Shown piece after piece: positions 53,481 through 64,000 of a DNA stretch of 64,000 nt (its first letter is position 1; each line of letters begins with the position of its first letter). The stretch is from Caprella mutica (lineage: Eukaryota > Arthropoda > Malacostraca > Amphipoda > Caprellidae). The position numbers were made by a program, and so were the translations under genes. The notes under the pieces were generated by a model. It was not told the DNA's origin and did not search any database. It was given only the letters and a program-made list of their open reading frames with translations. Where the stretch lies: the NCBI GenBank assembly GCA_947561585.1, contig CANNZV010000259.1, positions 283,349-347,348 of the forward strand, read 5' to 3'.

Positions 53481-54032
53481 TATTTTGTACCTCGTATAAA
53501 CAATTCTGAATCAGCAAATGTTTTATTTCTGTATTTATAGTCTATTTTAAACAAAAGTAACGCAGTTCTACTTTAAAAAATACAGCGTGCCTGAAAGTGT
53601 TAAACATTTTTCATGTATTTTTATATCAGATATTATATTAAAAGTCCTTTTCACACCATATTTATTTTATGAACTCATCTCACATTGTACAGTTCTGAAC
53701 TTTTGGCATAAATGAAATAAAAATGAAATAACTTATCAGGGAGAAAGTTATGAAGGGGACGTTAAAGATTATAGGAAACCCACTTAATCTTTACATACTT
53801 TCAAATAAATTTTATCTCGGTTTTTCTTTCCATTCGTGCAAGAGGAAAAATATAATAAAATTGTACAATTTAGATAGAGGAAAGTGCATAACGTGCGTCA
53901 TGCACCAATGTGACTTTCAAAAATTTGAAATAGATCTATCATTGACCTATATGTGAGGATCAAGTACTGTGAGTCTGACTATAAGTGTCCAAATATTACG
54001 ATGTTACCCTGTAATTAATTTACAGGGATAAT

Positions 54033-57000
54033 TCAGTCGAACTGATAACTCTGACAGAGACAATGGGCGTTGAAAGTTGTTGGTACGTCATCCATTATTC
54101 CAAGATATATCACAAAGTTCTTAGCATTATTACTATATAATGGCTCTCCAGTTAACAACATGCTGGTGTCAAGTCTTGTCTTATCTGCCCACTCCTCATG
54201 AGCAGCCTTTGCGTGCAGATCAATCCAGTGCATTTCGACTGTTGGAAGGAAATATATTAGAAGTATGATTATAATTCAATAGAAAACCATAGTTAGGCAA
54301 GTCCAAATTAAATTGTTTGGTAAATTATGTGATGAGTTATGTCGATTGGTGCTAGGAGGAAAAATATATTAAATTGTAAATAGGCTTAATGAGAGAAATT
54401 CGTGAAATAATAAGAAATGATTGGAAGTCTTTCTAATCCAGTGAATCTTTTCAAATCTTTTTGGTCCCAAATCTGTTGCTCACAGTTTCGTAGATCACCA
54501 AGGGTTGACTCTGTCTTGCCAATAGCCATCCTGAATCCAGTGAATTTGGCGCAGAAAGTCGTGCACGAGTCATAAGTCATCGTTATTGGCAATGAAGTAA
54601 TGTAGACATGTCCTTCGCTTCCATCAATCAGTTTTGCATCAATTAGCTTTTTATTATCTAAAAAGAAACGAAAACACATGAGCTTAACAGATACAAATTT
54701 GAATTTTCTATGTATCGTGTTTGTCCTGGCGGAATTTTCTATATTTTTTCATATTAAGGTGAGAATCAAGTTACAATAAAAGATGAACTGCGATTTTATG
54801 GACCACCAGCTGTTACAATGTGTCCAGGATAAATATTCTCTGCATGGGATAATGTCAGAATTTTTTGATTTCTTTTCACCAAATTCTATTTAAAATGAGA
54901 TTTTAAGCTATTAACAATATGCCTGGTTTTAGGTAAAATACCGTTCTCATATGCTTTTAGAAGACTTCTCTAACTCCAGGTTTATCACTTTCGTCTTCCA
55001 CCACTGGATGAGTTATAAAAAGTTTTTAATGCGATTGATACACTTCAGAATTTTTTTTATTAATTATATCTTAGAGTTCTCCATTTGATTAAATATAGAA
55101 CAGGACTAAATAAATATTTTCGGTTCAAATTCTAAATATTTCACAAACATAAATCAAAGTTGTTTTATAATGAGTACAAGCGAATATTAAGCTTGAAGGC
55201 TTGTTCAATTCTCAAATTTTAAACAAAAAAATTAGACAGTTAGCGCGTTATGAAATGATATTTAAAGATGCGTTGTGTAAATTAAAATGTTATTATTGAC
55301 TAAAGTCATTAAATTGCCAGTAAATGACTGGCAGCTTTCCGCCTGGCAGTTTTCCACCTGGCAGTTTTCCGCTTCGGTAGTTTTCCGCCTGGCAGTCTTC
55401 CGCCTGGCAGTTTTCCGCCTGGCAGTTTTCCGTGTACCAGTTTTTGGAATTTTAACTTGGAATTTTACTAGTATTGTATTTTAACCAACATGAATCAATT
55501 AAGATAAAAATTTCGAAGTTTTTAACGAAAAACTTTTTTTGAATCAACCGCATGCAACTCCACTCACTCGTCTCCCTCGACGCCTTTGTTAGAGTGATAT
55601 AAAAATGTATTTTATTTCCTTTACTTTCTTTTTGATATGAAAATAGTTAAAAAGATCGCCATATGAATTAATTTCGTACAACGAAATTGATAAAAAATTC
55701 TCTTTATTCATAAATGACGGTTTGATCAATGATTTAGTAAAAGCAGCTTAATTGGTTAGTAAATTTTTCCAAAATTGTAAGTTTGGATGGTTGAGGAGAT
55801 TTATCATTTATTTGATATTTGACATTTTTCGTCAAAGACCCAGTATGTAATCTTAAGGGGATCGACCCACCAAATATATTGCAAATTACCATTTTATTTT
55901 GTTGATAAAGGGTCTTTATGTAGCGGGCTTTCATTTCTCGAATTTTTGGATTTTGGAATCCTTGAACGATTTCTTACAACAGTACAAACGGATTTTAAAT
56001 TTTCACAATATCTTGCATTTTATCACGGTAACAGTTAAATTGCTCGGAAAACTTGCTCGAAAACAATTGTTTAAAAATCAAATGCTGGAATGATCAATTA
56101 TTGCTCGAATGAACAATAATTATTGCTCAAATGAACAATTAATTATTGCTCGAATGAACAATTATTTAATTATTGCTCGAATTAACAATTATTGCACGAA
56201 TGAACAATTATTGCTCGAATGATCAATTATAATTATTGCTCGAATTAATGATTATTGCTTGAAAAACAATTGCTCGAACGAACAATAATTGATAAAATGA
56301 ACAATTGCTCGAATTATCCAATTGTTTGAATGATCAAATTGGTAACAGTGTTCGTACTAATGAAAGTCAGATTTGATTGAAAAGATTCAAACTCAACGTG
56401 AAATCCATAATATTAGAGGTTATTTAAACTCTGCGTTGAAGGTTTTATCAGGTTTCAAGCTTTCGAATAGAAAGATTTCTATTCATCATCAGGAGAAGGG
56501 TGGAAACCTGGACCTGACAATGAATTTTATGTTCAATGGTTGTATGTTGGATACCGTCTTTCTATTTAAGCTATATGTATATCCTAAAGTTTATTAATAT
56601 TAATTAACAATCTATTTAATATTGAGATATGAGACAAAGAATTAGAAAATTTGTTACTATCTTAGCTATTGCTTACTACATTAATTCTCTAGAATATTTT
56701 TACTTTCTATATATCTGTTACAAAATCAAGTGTGTTTTATTGTTTTCAGGTGTCTCCTTGTTTCTATTTATGTTCTCTATTCCTATGTATCTTCTCTATT
56801 CCTATACATTACTTGTTGCTATACGTGTGTCCTCTTGATCCATATGAGTGTCCTATTAATCTGAAGTGTGTCCTATTAATGCTTCCTATGTGTTTCTACA
56901 GGACACACATAGGATTAACAGGACACACTTCTTCTGATCAACAAGACACACTTAGGATCAAGAGGACACACATATGGATCAAGAGGACACACGTATAGCA

Positions 57001-60000
57001 ACAAGTAACGCATAAGAATAGAGAAGATACATAGGAATAGAGAACATAAATAGAAACAAGGAGACACCTGAAAACAATAAAACACACTTGATTTTGTAAC
57101 AGATATATAGAAAGTAAAAAAATTAAAGAGAATTAATGTAGTAAGCAATAGCTAAGATAGTAACAAATTTTCTAATTCTTTGTCTCATATCTCAATATTA
57201 AATAGATTGTTAATTAATATTAATAAACTTTAGGATATATAGCTTAAATAGAAAGACGGTATCCAACAAACAACCATTGGTCATAAAAGTCATTGTCAGG
57301 TCCAGGTTTCCACCCTTCTCCTGATGATGAATAGAAATCTTTCTATTGGAAAGCTTGAAATCTGAAAATACCTTCAACGCAGACTTTAAATAACCACAAA
57401 AAAGAAACACATATCCCATTGTGCTAAGGTTGATTATCTGAATTATGAATAGGTACCTACTAATAAGTTAATAGTCTAGCTTCTTTTTCAATGTATTTTA
57501 CTGTTTGCACTAGTATAGACTAGTTTCTAGTCACTATAGTTTTAGAGATGCCAGATCTGGAGGAGGAGTATCTGTATATGTAAGAAACGAAATTAAATCA
57601 AGCTTTAGGGAAGAATTTTCGTGTGTAACTAATATACTTGAGACATGTGTAGTAGATATTAATCCTAACGGCTCTACTTAGAAAATTACTGTTGTTGGTG
57701 TGTATGGATCTATGGATCACCAAATGGATCTATATCCATGTTCATTGAGAGTATTGATGAAATTGCTAGTTGTAGTTTAGGTAGACCTGCTACAATTATA
57801 GGTGATTTTAATATAGATATTTTGGATGTGAGCAGTAGTTCTGATTTCATTAATGCAATGTTCTCTTATAGTTTTTATCATTTTATTATTCTTCCAACAC
57901 GTGCGACTGATTTAACCTCTACGTGTATAGATAATATTTGGTATAATAGATTTAACACTTCATTCTCGGGTTCATTCATTTTAGATGTATACGACCATTA
58001 TCCAATTTTTACCATTTTAAATATAGCCACAAAAATCAAACCTAACCAAAATTACGTTCTGTGATCACTCTGATTCTTCTCTGTCTAAGTTTTCTGGCAG
58101 GATGAATTGTTTTGTTTCTGAATATTTTGAAGCTACCCGCATGTTTGATGTCAATGGGAAAACTTCTTGGTTTGTTGATAGTTTCATGTCTCTTTATAAT
58201 AACTGTTGTCCGATAAAAAGCAAAATTGTATCTTCGAACAAAATCAGTAAACCGTGTATAAATGATAATATCAAATAACTGATTAACGAAAAGCATAGAC
58301 TATTTAAACAGTACCAACAAGGACATGCACCTTTGCTATTGTATAATCAAACAAAAATAGATTGACCAAAATTTTAAAAATTGAAAAAATGATTATCTCA
58401 AAAATAAATTCAATCAAAATAGAAACAATGTTAAACAAAATTGGAAATTAATTAATTCTATTTTGAATAGAAATAATAAAAAATCATGTCCTAACATGTT
58501 GATTGACAATAACAGAGAAATTACTAATCCCGTTGATATCTCTCAGCTTTTTAGTGATTATTTTTCTAATGTAGCTACTAGTTTAAATGACATTATTCCC
58601 GAATCTGATATTGATCTTTTGAGCTATATGCCTAATTCTATTGAAAACTCTTTCTATTCATCTCCTACAACAGTTGAAGAGGTAACTAAGGTTATAATGT
58701 CTCTGTCTAATAAGTCTGTAACTATTGATAATGTACCTGTGTTTATGTATAAACTAGTGGTGGACTATATTTCCGGCATTATATGTGATATTTTCGATAA
58801 TTCTGTTGGTGAAGGTACTTTTCCTTATGTTCTAAAAGTGGCTAGAGTTGTACCTATACACAAGTGTAAGAGTAGGAGTGCTGTCTCTAATTACAGGCCA
58901 ATCTCAATTCTATCAGTCATGTCTAAAATTATTGAAAAATTGATACAGACTAGGGTAAATAGTTTCCTCAGTGTACACGGTATCATTTTTAGTAAGCAGT
59001 TTGGCTTTAGAGAAGGGTACAATACTAGTGATGCAGTTTTAAAATTGTGGATAAGTGTTCGGATGCTTTGGATAGAAAATTGTTTACTGTTGCTATATTT
59101 TTAGACTTAAGCAAAGCATTCGACACTGTTAATAAGGATATTATGTTGAAGAAGCTAGGTAGACTAGGCTTTAGGGAAAGTATTTTGAATTGATTTAGAA
59201 GTTACTTGAGTGATCGCAGGATGTATGTAGGTAGATATTGATGGAAACTACTCAAGTAATGTAACTTTAAATATAGGACTCCCCCATGGCTCCGTTTCAG
59301 CTCCATGGTTATTTTCCCTGTACGAAAACGATATGCATCGCTAATCGGAAACATTAAATTTTATTCACTTTGCTACGATTTATATGAGTTGCAATAATTT
59401 AGATGAGCTTTGCTGGGATGTTAACGAGAAATTGGAAAGAGTGTCTGAATGGTAAGAAGTCAATAGACTGTCTCTAAATGTTGATAAAACTAAGTATATG
59501 CTTTTCACTCTTGCATCTGTTGACCGTGAGAATGTTAATATTAAAATTGGAAATTTTCTCATTGACGAAACCTTAAATATTAAATTTTTAGGAATAGCTA
59601 TAGATAATAGACTCAATTATAACAATCATATTAACATTTTATCTAGGAAACTGTCATGTGTGGTAGGTGCTATATGCGTAGATTAGAGAACTGTGTCCCT
59701 CAGATATTCTATATACAATATACTATTCTATGTTTTATTCGCATTTGACTTATGGAATATCCATTTGGGGTGGTTCTGGTGTCACCAATATAAGAAAAAT
59801 AGATAAAATTCATCACAAAGCTTTGGCACTATTAACTGATATCCCAAATAAAAAAAATCCTCTCTCTTTTCAAGATGTCTATACGTATTTTTCTCATTCT
59901 TTCTTCCATAAATTTGTTTCATTATATAGCCATACTGCATAAATTATATAGCCATACTGCATAAAGCCATACTGCAAAAATAAAATACTGCAGCTTCGAC

Positions 60001-61295
60001 CAGTACATCGCCATTCAACTTGATCTAGAATTCATAATAAATTAACTGTTCCTAACTAAATAAAACTGTCACTCAGCGTCAATACTTTTACAATGCTGTA
60101 ACTAGGTGGAATGAACTACCTACCGAATTAAAGACATCTTTACTAACAAGGAATTTAAATGTAAATTGAAGCGATACTTGTTTATTAATAGATGAATGAG
60201 GTATTTTTATAAACTTTTTAATGTCCTTTGCTCAATAAAAAATGTATTGTTTATTATAACTTTGCCCTATATTAGCCCAATAAATGGTCTTCAGAAAAAA
60301 AATCCTATTTATTTTTTCTTTTCATATTTGTACCCTATTTTGAATGTATGTATTTGATAAAAATTGTAATCTGTATCTATTTTTTCTGAATAAATTATTA
60401 TTATTATTTATTACTAAATGGAAATGATAACTACAGAAAATGATAACAAATGAAAAAGATAACTAGAGAAAATGATAACCAATGAAAATGTTAACCAGAA
60501 AAAATGATTACCAATGAAAATGATAACTTGAGATAATGATAACCAATGAAAATGATAACCAGTGAAAATGATAACTAGTGAAAATGTTAACCAGAGAAGA
60601 TGATAACCAATGAAAATGATAACCAGAGAAAAGGATAACCAATAAAATGATAACCAAAGAAAATGATAATCAGGGAAAAGGATACCTAGAGAAAATGATT
60701 CCTATAATAGTAACCAGAAAAAAACTGATAAGAGGAGGGTTTTTTAACGCGGCGTTGTAAAAACGCAATTGTGAACACATGCCAAATTAGTTTTTTTACG
60801 CATTGTAAAGTGCTAAAAATTTGCAATTTAAAATGACGTTTCTGATGGGACACTGTGTATATTGCATAACAAGAACTTACATATAACGGAAGTTTTAGCT
60901 CCCTCCATGTATTTCGAGTCAGTCCAATCTTCCATGTAATTAGAGCCCATTTCTAAGTTTTCACTTCCCTTGGCTTTGAAGAGACAAGCATCTTCGGGTG
61001 TGACGGAGAAAGCGTAACACGTGGGTTCGGACAAGCAGGAACAGCGACCTGGGTACAAAATATAAGATAATATCCTTCACTTATATCTCTCTATGGAGTC
61101 CTATGACAATATACAATTAACCATACTTACAAGGAATGACTGAGTTGTTCGCTGTGGGTCTGGTTGGGATTTCCAAGTCGGAGATAACTGATCGATCGTT
61201 CAAAATCAAGAATTTTATCAGCCCTTTATTATTAGTGATGAAGTTAATCTTGTGGTCTCCGAAAACTAAATTGATCACTTGAATTAAAAGGGCAA
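54033..61295 (-). CDS. Secreted PAN-like/C-type-lectin-like protein, unit 3 (first exon not found)
   Basis: Exons 61131-61295, 60881-61048, 54484-54657 and 54033-54238 keep all phases; exon 5 is one codon shorter than in units 1 and 2. The second exon starts with VALLIQVINLVFGDHK, so the hydrophobic end of a signal peptide is kept, but no copy of the MNWIVIT exon is seen between 61296 and 64000; it may lie further right. Exon 3 keeps CRCSCLSEPTC and SCLF with more changes (ACLFKAKGSENLEMGSNY). The CTLD reads TFCAKFTGFRMA, HWIDL, EWADKTRLD and CLCQSYQFD. Acceptors of exons 2 and 4 end in TAG instead of CAG. No frame damage is visible. It is the most distant of the three paralogues in its 5-prime half. 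Confidence 0.78.
54660..55317. other. Intron DNA without recognised features
   Basis: Unique AT-rich sequence between exon 4 of unit 3 and the word array. Confidence 0.45.
55318..55436. repeat. Word array 'ctggcagttttccgc' (right)
   Basis: Seven units of 14-17 bp (CCTGGCAGTTTTCCG). Inverted partner of 48163-48215. It abuts the shared repeat block that starts at about 55443. Confidence 0.85.
55443..56350. repeat. Shared repeat block and word array, copy B
   Basis: Copy of 4020-4930 in the same orientation; 56035-56350 is the TTGCTCGAATGAACAATTA array with its own phrase order. Confidence 0.8.
56411..57402. mobile_element. Fold-back element, copy 2 (uninterrupted)
   Basis: Arms 56411-56890 and 56905-57402 are near-perfect complements, turning at CCTATGTGTTTCTACAGG. 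The outer edges are GGTTATTTAAA at both ends. It contains the empty site for the hAT element of copy 1 (56671-56678). It sits in intron 3 of lectin unit 3. Confidence 0.88.
57546..60415 (+). pseudogene. Degraded but near full-length LINE ORF2
   Basis: In order: GGGVSVYVRN and IIGDFNIDIL with YDHYPIFTI (endonuclease, 57546-58060), a linker, then RT from 58463 (DNVPVFMYK, VVPIHK, NYRPISILSVMSKIIEKL, KQFGFREGYNT). After a shift come FLDLSKAFDTVNKDI (about 59100), GLPHGSVSAPWLF (59278), a ruined YADD region (about 59370), LSLNVDKTKYM and LGIAIDNRLNY, and YSHLTYGISIWGG (59735). The 3-prime end is at the ATT repeats near 60400. At least six frameshifts or stops. It is inside intron 3 of lectin unit 3, opposite strand. 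Confidence 0.88.
60415..60725. repeat. Word array 'gaaaatgataaccag'
   Basis: About 20 degenerate units of 12-18 bp (AATGATAACCAGTGAAAATG). It directly follows the 3-prime end of the LINE. Confidence 0.85.
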
Positions 61296-61299
61296 CTAA

Positions 61300-62280
61300 A
61301 AGAGAAAGTGGAGAGAAAATTTATAAAAAATTTTTTTCAATAAACTGTATTAATTAAAAGAGAATTTTTCTTCTTCATTTTTTTCCGTCTAAAATTATAA
61401 AGATATAGTAAACAGCTTATTAGGTTTAAGTGCGTAAAGTTCTATCGATACAGTGCTGTGATAATATATTTTTTACGGATAATGTTTTTAAGGTTAACTC
61501 TCCTCTGAATAGTCGGAAAGGTGAAGGCGCTAAAAGGAGGTGAAGCACTAAACCGTTAGTGATAATGATAACCTTATTGATAATAAAAATACACCGAAAA
61601 TAGAAGGATAAAATAGGCCAATATCAGGCCATTTTATAAGTTCCTGTGGCTGTATGCTTATGGATGCTGAATAGCTAATAAGTGAATAAAAGTACCTATC
61701 ACTGCACTCAAGAATGAAAGAGGAAAATGAAGAGGTGATTGTAATTGAAGCCTGCGAGCACACCTAACACAAAAATATAAAACCATATAGTTGAAGAGTA
61801 TAACCCTAGCACTGTCCTCTACGATTGTAAGAAGCCATAAAAAATGTTAAAAATGGTAAAAAATGAAAAACTAAAACAATACATAATTCATATCAAAACA
61901 GTCACAGTTTGGACGATAGAATTAGCAATGGGATATTTTGCAACAAATGTGGGACTAGTATTGTGTATGCACTTGCAGTCATTATAAAAATAACACCATA
62001 TTATACAAAGTGACATTTAAATGCGAATACAGCTATTAATGCTATTCTATCTGCAGAAGTGAAAATATTCTGCCTGTGATTGAGGAACTAAAAACAAAAT
62101 ACAGGACTACAGAAGGTTTAATTTAAATAAGAGAAAATACAAGTTACTTAGTATTATGTTAAGCTAGTGTGATTCTCCATTAAGATTAATGGGGTATCAA
62201 TAGTAAAATAAAAAAATATATTAAAAATATATATAGAAAGCAGTATAAGTAAAAAATGTATGTAGGCAAAATTATAAAAT
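61300..62280. other. Upstream region of unit 3, no gene recognised
   Basis: 61430-61500 and 61680-61760 show weak likeness to flanks near 28.3 kb and 27.7 kb. A minus-strand frame at 61548-61763 is followed by a possible donor but does not look like a signal peptide, so I do not call it. Confidence 0.4.
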
Positions 62281-62289
62281 ATCGTGCAC

Positions 62290-62350
62290 GGACATTTCGT
62301 CCACGGACAATTCGTTCACCGACATTTCGTTCACGGACAATTCGTCCACG
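62290..62350. repeat. Word array 'acggacatttcgtccacgg'
   Basis: Four to five words (CACGGACAATTCGT, CACCGACATTTCGT) in about 60 bp, ending in the reverse CCACGAAATG. It resembles one end of the word-array elements; no opposite end is seen within the window. Confidence 0.7.
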
Positions 62351-62627
62351 AAATGTTTTAATTTGTATTAGAATTATAATGTGTAGTGTACATATATAAA
62401 ATATTATTTATAATATTCTGCAATATAAAAGTAGAAAACACCCTTTTTTGATGGTCTTTGCCTTAATTTTTATCACAATCTTCTTCTCCTGCTCCTAATG
62501 GCCGGCAACATTAAAATAATTAAACTGAATACTTTAATTAATGATTATGCATGTAGGCCTCGCTTTTATTATACCTCGGTCTTATAAAATCTATAATAAT
62601 AGCGAGACATGTCTCGTAGATATTATA

Positions 62628-63160
62628 CAGCAAAACCTCGTAGTAGACCAGGCTCCTAGTAGACAAACCTCCTAGTAGACCAAGAAATTTTTGAAACTGT
62701 ACTGGAAAAAAACCTCGTACTAGACAAAACACAATTTTTGTAATCTGATAGTCATTCTAGTGTAAATATTACAAGGAGTAATAATTACAAAATTGTTTTA
62801 AAGATAAATCTCTAATTTGAACAATTTATTATATTTATTTATGTTGTTTTTATGATAAAACATAAGGTAGAGTCGGTTTCAGATTTAATGGTAGAGTCTG
62901 TACGTGCTAAAAAAATTGATGTGAAAAGTTATAAAAAACTAGATACTGTTTCTAAATGTGTTTCCCTTCATAATTGGTATGTTAGTCACCATTAATTTGG
63001 CATTAAAGTTATCATACACAAATAGAGCTATCGAAATATTAAAGTCACCGCTTTACTTTTAGAGAAAACGATTTTGGTCTAGTTTGAAACTAATGAAGTG
63101 AGTTTCTTACTAGACCAAACAAACCTGGAACGTAACTCTGGTCTACTACGAGGTTTTGCA
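62628..63160. mobile_element. Pogo-like MITE with CAGCAAAACCTCG end
   Basis: The left end is CAGCAAAACCTCGTAGTAGA and the right end, reversed, TGCAAAACCTCGTAGTAGAC; TA lies at both borders (62626-62627, 63161-63162). Subterminal words 'cctagtagac' repeat on the left and 'tactagacca' on the right. No transposase. Confidence 0.75.
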
Positions 63161-63162
63161 TA

Positions 63163-63928
63163 CATAAAGATTGAAAACGGAAACTTTTTCCTATATTTAC
63201 AAATAACTACAATTATTTGCGGTGTTTAAACGGATTTTTTTTTCTATATGTACAATAACTACAATTATTTGCAGTGTATTATAATAATAACTAATAGAAA
63301 CACTAATATTAGTACTAAGATTTGCTTATTGGAAGATTATTGGTTCAGAAATTAGTTTTTTATGACAGAATTTTTTTCAACAGTGACTACATAAAATACA
63401 TACATGTATAATATACTACTAAATAATTGCTTAAAAATTAAATGTGAGTTAGATATTGGTACTTTTTAGAGTTACATTAATTTTTTTTTTTGTTTAAAAA
63501 GACAATATTTTTCCATTAAAAACAAGAAATTGTTTGACGTAAACACGTCCGTGTTTTCGGACTGTTCCATATTTTCGGATTCATAATAAAAGCATACAAA
63601 ATAATTAGTATTTACCTCTAGTGTAATTATTTTACTCTCCTTCTTACGTTTCCATTTTTATTCTTGTTAATACCCTGTTATTTCAGTTCCAAATTTTGGT
63701 ATACTTATAACTCATTAATTAATGCAATATACTACAGGAGGTAAATAATTTAATGATATTAATCTATCTAATTTCATAACTGTAATCGATAGAGAAACAT
63801 TTTTAAGTGTTCATATGAAATGTTTCGGCTTAAATCACTATAATAATATTATAATATTTATACCTGGCTATTAATGTGATATTAAAAATAAAATTAGACA
63901 TATCCCATATACTCTTTAAAATTATTAT
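63163..63928. other. Spacer without recognised features
   Basis: AT-rich unique DNA with only short frames. Confidence 0.5.
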
Positions 63929-64000
63929 GAGGGTTATTTAAACTAAACGTTGTAAGGTTTTATCAGGTTTCACAGCTTTCGAATAGAAAGATTTCTATTC
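63929..64000. mobile_element. Fold-back element, copy 3 (cut by window end)
   Basis: From GGTTATTTAAACT onward it follows the outer left arm of copies 1 and 2 through 'cgaatagaaagatttctatt'. It shows the same outer border (GGTTATTTAAA), which helps to define the element end. Confidence 0.75.

Noticed and set aside
61548..61763. Possible alternative first exon for lectin unit 3
   Set aside because: Not a convincing signal peptide, weak donor, no counterpart with coding potential in units 1 and 2.

Overview
This window reads as AT-rich, intron-rich, repeat-laden animal DNA, most likely from an arthropod (an insect such as a hemipteran is my guess; no single marker proves it). Reasons: spliced coding exons with GT-AG borders, relics of many metazoan transposon groups (CR1/Jockey-like LINEs, hAT, pogo, Tc1/mariner, MULE), long minisatellites, and no bacterial-style gene packing.

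The only host genes I can support are three head-to-tail paralogues on the minus strand, each coding for a small secreted protein: signal peptide, short N-terminal segment, Cys-rich PAN/apple-like stretch, and a C-type-lectin-like domain (CTLD). Unit 1 is 9928-23459, unit 2 is 33980-44637, and unit 3 is 54033-61295 (first exon not found). Units 1 and 2 have five coding exons with the same lengths (25, 165, 168, 174 and 209 nt, 246 aa). Every intron is phase 1. In each gene the intron between the Cys-rich exon and the CTLD exons is very large (6-9 kb) and packed with repeats.

Layout. 1-9.4 kb: a repeat block also present at 49.7-57.4 kb, a broken minus-strand LINE carrying a 24-bp minisatellite, and a fold-back element interrupted by a hAT element. 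9.4-23.5 kb: lectin unit 1. Its introns hold hAT and other MITEs, a broken DUF6589-like gene split by a MULE-like element, and a multi-level transposon nest (15.6-20.6 kb). 23.7-33.5 kb: an 18-bp satellite, a pogo-like element, and a composite element with hairpin-forming minisatellites. 34-44.6 kb: lectin unit 2, with a second copy of the outer LINE of the nest. 45-47.7 kb: a 2.7-kb array of a 20-bp repeat. 48-53 kb: a MULE relic and an apparently intact Tc1/mariner-type transposon. 54-61.3 kb: lectin unit 3, whose large intron holds the fold-back element and a degraded plus-strand LINE. 61.3-64 kb: intergenic DNA, a pogo-like MITE and the edge of a third fold-back copy.

Two themes stand out. 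First, the lectin cluster evolves as a mosaic: the 5-prime halves of units 1 and 2 are nearly identical, while the CTLD exons have diverged. Second, several elements are bounded by inverted arrays of short 'word' repeats, a different word in each family. One retains a MULE transposase relic and 9-bp flanking repeats, another has an 8-bp target duplication inside a reading frame, and a third a 10-bp flanking repeat. This suggests a group of MULE-like elements with minisatellite termini. Paralogous empty sites inside the window allow several insertions to be mapped closely. All alignments were done by eye.
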